Source of the DNA: a virus
Length of the DNA stretch: 26,161 bases
Virus record (IMG/VR): IMGVR_UViG_3300030107_000419
Location: 1 to 26,161 of that record
Reading direction: 5' to 3' (one strand)
A program made the position numbers and the translations under genes. The notes beneath the pieces were generated by a model. That model did not search any database. It worked only from the letters and a program-made list of their open reading frames with translations, and was not told the origin of the DNA. This document shows positions 21,889-26,161 of this stretch, in pieces. Every line of letters starts with the position of its first letter. Position 1 is the stretch's first letter.

Positions 21889-22200
21889 TTATACTTTATC
21901 TCTATCTGTTCTATTCTTATAGTCAGAACGAGCAGTTACCAGTGTTACAAAGTCTGCTTTGTTTGAGGGTATGCTATCAGTAAAACTGTCATCTTCCATT
22001 AGCTTTGTAGTCCAATCTCTTTGCATACGTTTCCAAGCATTGTTAATCTTTCCTTTTAAAGCCATCTCACACCAATTTTTAATTCCTTCATTTTCACTTC
22101 CAGTAAAAGAATTGCTCTTGTCTACAACTTTTAATAAATCGTTATAAAGTACAGTTTGGTCTGTATCGTCTACTTCTAATGTTATTGTTATTTTTGCCAT
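21889..22200 (-). CDS. Conserved small protein of unknown function
   Basis: 103 residues. A beta-strand opening (MAKITITLEVDD) is followed by a helical region with WCEMALKGKINNAWKRMQRDW, then SIPSNKADFVTLVTARSDYKNR. From memory, similar sequences occur in many marine tailed phages near tail-fibre or lysis genes, without a known role. CGGAGAAAAAT provides the ribosome binding site, just after a small hairpin. It is not obviously enzymatic: no clear metal or nucleotide motif is visible. Confidence 0.75.
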   Translation of the reverse strand: MAKITITLEVDDTDQTVLYNDLLKVVDKSNSFTGSENEGIKNWCEMALKGKINNAWKRMQRDWTTKLMEDDSFTDSIPSNKADFVTLVTARSDYKNRTDRDKV

Positions 22201-22210
22201 ATTTTTCTCC

Positions 22211-22237
22211 GTTTAAAGAGGGTTGTTTCACCCTATG
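22211..22237 (-). terminator. Small hairpin between virion genes
   Basis: AGGGT (22219-22223) pairs with ACCCT (22230-22234) across a 6-base loop. On the minus strand it follows the C1q-like fibre gene and precedes the ribosome binding site of the 103-residue gene, with only three T residues after it. This makes it a weak terminator at best, or an RNA-processing or stabilising hairpin. Confidence 0.35.
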
Positions 22238-22963
22238 TTATGCAACTAAATAGCCGCTAAAGTATGTGCCATTACTATCCGAAATTATATCTGTTTGTGT
22301 ATTTGTTCCACCAGCTTGATACACATTACCATAAGCAGTATCACTAGCATCCATGTCAGCTAATATAGATATTATGAAACTATGATAATTAGCTTCTGCC
22401 CACCCTTCTGGGTCAATAATATTCATATAAGTTCTGTTACTCGTTACAATTTGTGTAAAATAATATTGAGCATCATTTTGTATTTGATAAAGATAAACCA
22501 TAAGATTTAATTGATAGCGACCTGTTACAGGAGCAGTAAAATTTGGTGTAGCAAAATCTCCATTTTGGTCGAATACCTCTGTACCAAAAGCAATAGTATT
22601 ATTACCATCTTTTGAAAAGTTAGTAACATTAGATGCTGGTAAAGCTAAAAACGCAGGTTGTGTTGGTTTAGTTATATGACCATCCTCATCTATTCTCATT
22701 CTTTCTGTCAAAGAACCACCATCAGTATAAAAAACTAAATCGCCTTTAGCATCTGAACTTCCTCTAGCACCAGATACTTGAACCACATTTGTTCCAGCAC
22801 TATGAAATTGTAAATTGCCTAACCCTTGTCCTTCGGAATCTCGGTCAGCTTCAATAACAATATTCTTTGCTCCAGAACTAGCATTTATGTGAAGTATTCC
22901 GTCATCCGTATTTCCTACATTACCTAAATCTATTCCATTATTTCCTATTCTTGATATTGCCAT
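22238..22963 (-). CDS. Tail fibre/appendage protein with C1q/TNF-like C-terminal domain
   Basis: 241 residues. The N-terminal 100 residues are a beta-rich, glycine/serine-containing shaft ending in LTERMRIDEDGHITKP, a module typical of phage fibres. Residues about 102-241 fit a C1q-like jelly roll: QPAFLAL opening, IAFGTEVFD, the FTAPVTGRYQLNLMVYL core strands, and a FSGYLVA end. C1q-like heads form trimers and bind protein or sugar ligands, so this is probably a receptor-binding or decoration protein at the virion surface. An AGAGG ribosome binding site precedes the ATG, which overlaps the upstream stop by one base. Confidence 0.8.
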   Translation of the reverse strand: MAISRIGNNGIDLGNVGNTDDGILHINASSGAKNIVIEADRDSEGQGLGNLQFHSAGTNVVQVSGARGSSDAKGDLVFYTDGGSLTERMRIDEDGHITKPTQPAFLALPASNVTNFSKDGNNTIAFGTEVFDQNGDFATPNFTAPVTGRYQLNLMVYLYQIQNDAQYYFTQIVTSNRTYMNIIDPEGWAEANYHSFIISILADMDASDTAYGNVYQAGGTNTQTDIISDSNGTYFSGYLVA

Positions 22964-23163
22964 TAGTCTGCATCCTCTATGGTTAGTTCACCTGCATCAA
23001 CTTGTCGTTTGATTTCAATGTAGTGTATATTTTTATTTTCTATTGGTACGGATAAAAGCATATCTGAATTGTTTAATTCTACATTAATAGAAACAACTTT
23101 ATCCGTTAATGGGTCTTTAAAATATTTTGCTTTTTTAATATCTAAAGTAATAAATGAAATCAT
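22963..23163 (-). CDS. Small fibre-associated protein of unknown function
   Basis: 66 residues, predicted beta-rich N-terminal half (KKAKYFKDPLTDKVVSINVEL) and an acidic helical end (IKRQVDAGELTIEDAD). From memory, short proteins with a YFKDPLT-type start and a GxxIEDAD end occur between tail-fibre genes in marine cyanophages and pelagiphages. They may help fibre assembly or decorate fibres. AAAGGGA precedes the ATG, and its stop overlaps the C1q-like gene start by one base. Confidence 0.75.
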   Translation of the reverse strand: MISFITLDIKKAKYFKDPLTDKVVSINVELNNSDMLLSVPIENKNIHYIEIKRQVDAGELTIEDAD

Positions 23164-23174
23164 AACTATTCCCT

Positions 23175-24293
23175 TTATATTTCTGCACTAACTGCTATGT
23201 AGGCTGTATCATTGTTATTGCCTAAAAGACTACAACCTTCCCCTGCTGTTAATCCAGATGAAACTTGATTATAAACAGACAACGTATCGTTACTTCCTTG
23301 AGATAAAGATATAGATGTACAGGCAGTTACTGTTGCTTGGTGATAAATACAATAATTAGCAGCGGCTAATGACGTAAGCGTACCTGCAGCCCTCATAGAT
23401 ACTGGAAAATGCATTACTCCTTGTTGAGAAGTAGAGTTAATACAATGTCCTGTTTGAAATCTAGTGTAGCCAGAAGTAGGATTTGGACCAACTTTTAAAA
23501 AAAAGCGTTGGCATTGTGCTAAATTATCTTCAAAAGATTTATGCTCAAAAGGAGTAGCAACTTCTCCAACTTCTAACTGCACTCCAGTTATAAAGAATGT
23601 TCTACTTGTAGCATCATAGAGAGAAGTGTTACTAGAATTAACAGCAGTATTCCAAGTTGTATCTGCCCAAGTTAAATTGCTAAATGTACCACCATTATAT
23701 GTTGAACCAGCATGAAGCCAAATATAAACAGTTATAGTAGCATTGTGGTCAACTCCGGGTTTATCGCCTGTTGAACTATCTCCGGGAAATGTTATAGTCT
23801 GTTTTTCCCATGAAGTACCCACAGTAAAGGTAGCATTAACCATTCTATCATTATCATTATCTCGCAGACTTAAACCATAAGTAGCTGAAGCGTTAGCCTT
23901 TGCCCAAAAACTTAAAGTTAATTTTTCAGCATCTGAATAACCTTTTTTCATTCGCTGAGTTAAACCCCCTCTACTTTCTATACCTTGAGATAATATAACA
24001 TATTCTCCTGCGGCTATAGATGTATCAGCAGTTGTAGTAGCCACCTTTAAACAATGGAAAAATCCAGATAAATCAGTTACAGCTTCTTGTGTCATAGTTA
24101 CACGACCATTAGATGATTGCGACCAATTCCATCTATCCAATAAAGGAAATCCATTTGATGCTCCTACACCAGTTGCTGACGTTCCCCTCTGAGATATTGT
24201 CATATCTCCGTTATGAATTAAATTTCTGTGGCTTAATTGTGCGTCGCCTTTATACGCTGCAGCTAAATCTGCAAAATCTCTACATCTACTCAT
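23175..24293 (-). CDS. Tail fibre protein with carbohydrate-binding-like domain
   Basis: 372 residues from the ATG at 24293 (MSRCRDFADL). This start is preferred over the GTG at 24305 because it gives an ATGA overlap with the upstream stop and an AGAGGAG site 11 bases away. After a short N-terminal anchor, residues about 22-35 read NLIHNGDMTISQRG, a common opening of phage fibre domains. A beta-sandwich region follows (FHCLKVATT, LTLSFWAKAN, TSWEKQTITFPG, FFITGVQLEVGEVATPFEHK) with the features of a CBM-like lectin fold. The C-terminal 110 residues start with AQCQRFFLKVG. It is likely to bind host surface sugars. Confidence 0.8.
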   Translation of the reverse strand: MSRCRDFADLAAAYKGDAQLSHRNLIHNGDMTISQRGTSATGVGASNGFPLLDRWNWSQSSNGRVTMTQEAVTDLSGFFHCLKVATTTADTSIAAGEYVILSQGIESRGGLTQRMKKGYSDAEKLTLSFWAKANASATYGLSLRDNDNDRMVNATFTVGTSWEKQTITFPGDSSTGDKPGVDHNATITVYIWLHAGSTYNGGTFSNLTWADTTWNTAVNSSNTSLYDATSRTFFITGVQLEVGEVATPFEHKSFEDNLAQCQRFFLKVGPNPTSGYTRFQTGHCINSTSQQGVMHFPVSMRAAGTLTSLAAANYCIYHQATVTACTSISLSQGSNDTLSVYNQVSSGLTAGEGCSLLGNNNDTAYIAVSAEI

Positions 24294-26161
24294 CTTACTA
24301 ACCACTCCTCTACTGTATCTGAAATGTCACGCATCTTAATCCACCTATCTCCAGTTGGTTGACCTTTTTTCATTCTTAATTTTCCAGTTAAACCTATAGC
24401 CGACCATTCCTTTCTAAATTCTCTTGATTTATAAGGATTGTCTACACTATCTTGGTCATCATCATAATCTGGATTAAGTTTTGGTCTTTGCAATTTATTA
24501 TTAGGAGTATAAATCTTTGCATCCTTTGCTTTTGTTGTAGTTGAAGTAACGACAGCATCACTTGGAACAGTAACATCTGAAGGTATTCTATCTGTATGAT
24601 ACTCTACTTTTTCATCAAATTCTTCACCTCTATCGTTAGTCTTTTTCTCTGTCCAAGTAGTAATGGTATAATCTTCCATAATTTTGCGACCAAAATCATC
24701 TTTTAAATATTTTTCATTCCAAGCAAGTCCTCCATCACCAATAACTGCTGGTGTTGCAGAAACAATACCTATAATCTTAGACGTATCATCATCACTTGTA
24801 GCTTTTTTAATTTGATTTCCATCTAATACTACTGAGCATCCAACTCTATCCTCATCACTTGAGTTACCATCTTTCCATTCAAAGTATTCAGCATAGTCAG
24901 CACCACTACTGTCGTAAGCCGCATCAGCAATAGCCGCACCATCACCTCTCCACTTAAAAACTAATGACCCATCACTTTCTCCAGTTAAATGCATAAAAGC
25001 AGTACCAGATGCCCTATCACATTGAAGCCTAGTTCCATATGATGTAAAACTACCATTGGCTACATATAATTCTATATTAGCAGTATCATTATTTGTTTGT
25101 TTTATTTGGTGGTATGCTCCACTAGTTTTAGGTGAGGAAGCTGTAGTAGAGCCATTTGCTCCAGCAACAGATAAATATCCACCACTCTGAACATGATGGC
25201 GAACTAGACTGCCTTCATAATAAGTATAATTATTTCCTGCTGGAACTATCCAATAATTATTACCACTTGATTGTATTCCATCATAAAGATGGTCGGTATA
25301 AGCACTATTAGATGTATGTTCTGCCCTTATACTTCCATTGGAAGTTCCACCTTTTACATGAAGAGGTTTGGCAGGAGCAGAAGTTCCAATTCCTGTATCT
25401 CCATCTGCTTTAATTACCATTCTTTCGGTTAAAGTTGTGCCACCATCAGCAGTAGTCCAAAACTCAAGTCTTCCGGGCATATCGTTGCTTCCGGGAGTAC
25501 CATCTACAGCACCACGAATTGAAGCTACAAGATGTGCTCTATCACCACCATCAGCACCAACAAAATTAATAATTCCACAATCATCATTATCTTGAATAAT
25601 TGTATCGGCATTTACAGCAGTTCCTCTGCTTTTACCTAAAAGTAAATATGCACCTGCATCGTCATTTGCATTTCGCCAAATACTTAAAGAACCACCTGCG
25701 TAATCTGTTCCTTCAATTTGTACGCCTGCTTCAATACCACCGATTGTTTCAGGTGTTTCAAAACCAAAACAAACAACATCTTCTCCACCATTAACAAACA
25801 ACTTATGTGTCTGTCCATTGGATTCAACTCTAAAGTCTACATCAGCACTTGATTCATTAAATATAAAACTACCACCATCAAGACTTACATTTCCTGCAAC
25901 ATCTAGCGTACCATTCATGGTAACATTCCCAACAAATGTACCACCACTTGCAGCACTTACTGTATCACTTACACTAAACACATCATACACAATCACTTCA
26001 AGTATATCGCTTGTGCTTAATGCCGATAAACTTCCTATGGTGTTAGCAGTTGTTGTAACATAATCTGTGTCAGGCTTGAGCAACACACCATTAAGATACA
26101 CATCTACATACGCACCATCTGTAAATGTTAGAGTTGCACCATTATCATCTGCTCCACTCTT
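24290..26161 (-). CDS. Tail fibre/spike with Peptidase_G2-type C-terminal chaperone domain (5' end outside window)
   Basis: At least 623 residues; the frame is open to the last base of the window, so the start lies beyond it, and the GTG at 26101 is not the real start. The visible N-terminal part (YVDVYLNGVLL-PDTDYV, nt ~26065-26115) is a known fibre motif. A long beta-rich shaft follows with GNVSLDGG-type units, LTERMVIKADGD and the GIGTSAPAKPLHV segment seen in many marine fibres. The last ~200 residues (24290-24901) begin YAEYFEWKDGN and contain DRVG, IIGIVSATPAVIGD, KYLKDDFGR, an NPDYDDD-YKSREFRKEW stretch and a final VEEWLVR. Together these match the Peptidase_G2/intramolecular-chaperone domain of Bacillus phage GA-1 neck appendages. 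Such domains drive trimer folding and may cut themselves off. Confidence 0.85.
   Translation of the reverse strand, partial: KSGADDNGATLTFTDGAYVDVYLNGVLLKPDTDYVTTTANTIGSLSALSTSDILEVIVYDVFSVSDTVSAASGGTFVGNVTMNGTLDVAGNVSLDGGSFIFNESSADVDFRVESNGQTHKLFVNGGEDVVCFGFETPETIGGIEAGVQIEGTDYAGGSLSIWRNANDDAGAYLLLGKSRGTAVNADTIIQDNDDCGIINFVGADGGDRAHLVASIRGAVDGTPGSNDMPGRLEFWTTADGGTTLTERMVIKADGDTGIGTSAPAKPLHVKGGTSNGSIRAEHTSNSAYTDHLYDGIQSSGNNYWIVPAGNNYTYYEGSLVRHHVQSGGYLSVAGANGSTTASSPKTSGAYHQIKQTNNDTANIELYVANGSFTSYGTRLQCDRASGTAFMHLTGESDGSLVFKWRGDGAAIADAAYDSSGADYAEYFEWKDGNSSDEDRVGCSVVLDGNQIKKATSDDDTSKIIGIVSATPAVIGDGGLAWNEKYLKDDFGRKIMEDYTITTWTEKKTNDRGEEFDEKVEYHTDRIPSDVTVPSDAVVTSTTTKAKDAKIYTPNNKLQRPKLNPDYDDDQDSVDNPYKSREFRKEWSAIGLTGKLRMKKGQPTGDRWIKMRDISDTVEEWLVR

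Noticed and set aside
24293-24305. GTG at 24305 as start of the carbohydrate-binding fibre
   Set aside because: It would overlap its own ribosome binding site; the ATG at 24293 has proper spacing and an ATGA overlap.
1-26161. CRISPR array, tRNA genes, insertion sequences or a diversity-generating retroelement
   Set aside because: No regular spaced repeats, no clover-leaf candidates recognised by eye, no transposase, and no reverse transcriptase or template/variable repeat next to the fibre genes; a dedicated search could still find weak cases.

Overview
The window is a contiguous piece of a tailed double-stranded DNA phage genome, most likely a marine podovirus. By eye the base composition is AT-rich (about one third G+C). 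Genes are packed with 1, 4 or 10 base overlaps, and no host housekeeping gene is present. The family A DNA polymerase carries a DnaJ-type zinc finger between its exonuclease and polymerase domains. From memory, this is the published hallmark of Puniceispirillum phage HMO-2011 and its relatives, which infect SAR116, SAR11 and roseobacter hosts. With the low G+C, the class II ribonucleotide reductase, MazG and a tyrosine integrase, this suggests an HMO-2011-type phage of a low-GC marine alphaproteobacterium. The assignment is an inference; no database was searched.

Left half (1-13136, plus strand) is the integration, replication and nucleotide metabolism region. It starts inside a tyrosine integrase gene (the 5' end lies outside the window). 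A small zinc-binding protein and a PP-loop/PAPS-reductase-like protein follow. Next come a split primase and DnaB-type helicase, an HNH endonuclease, the DNA polymerase, an unknown protein with an acidic tail, a Cas4/RecB-like nuclease with four cysteines, a coiled-coil protein and a T7-type endonuclease I. The region ends with a DUF3310 protein, a 56-residue protein, the cobalamin-dependent ribonucleotide reductase, a double hairpin ending in a T-run, a small PD-(D/E)XK-like protein, an RMF-like protein and MazG. Three sigma-70-like promoters with perfect or near-perfect hexamers lie in the 3' ends of genes at about 1.3, 2.75 and 6.5 kb. No phage RNA polymerase is seen in the window, so transcription by host polymerase is plausible.

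Right half (13133-26161, minus strand) is part of the virion operon, transcribed right to left and meeting the early genes tail to tail with a 4-base stop overlap. In transcription order it holds a fibre with a Peptidase_G2-type C-terminal chaperone domain (5' end outside the window), a carbohydrate-binding-like fibre, a 66-residue protein, a C1q-like fibre, a conserved small protein, a membrane/coiled-coil holin-like protein and a 644-residue protein. That last protein contains 21 in-register 11-residue repeats. Two small proteins, a 740-residue virion protein and a 1210-residue internal virion (DNA ejection) protein follow. Capsid, portal, terminase and lysis enzymes are not in this window and would be expected beyond its edges.

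The observations I would follow up first are the 21-unit 11-residue repeat, the promoter series, and two G+C-rich islands that coincide with the catalytic cores of polA and nrdJ.
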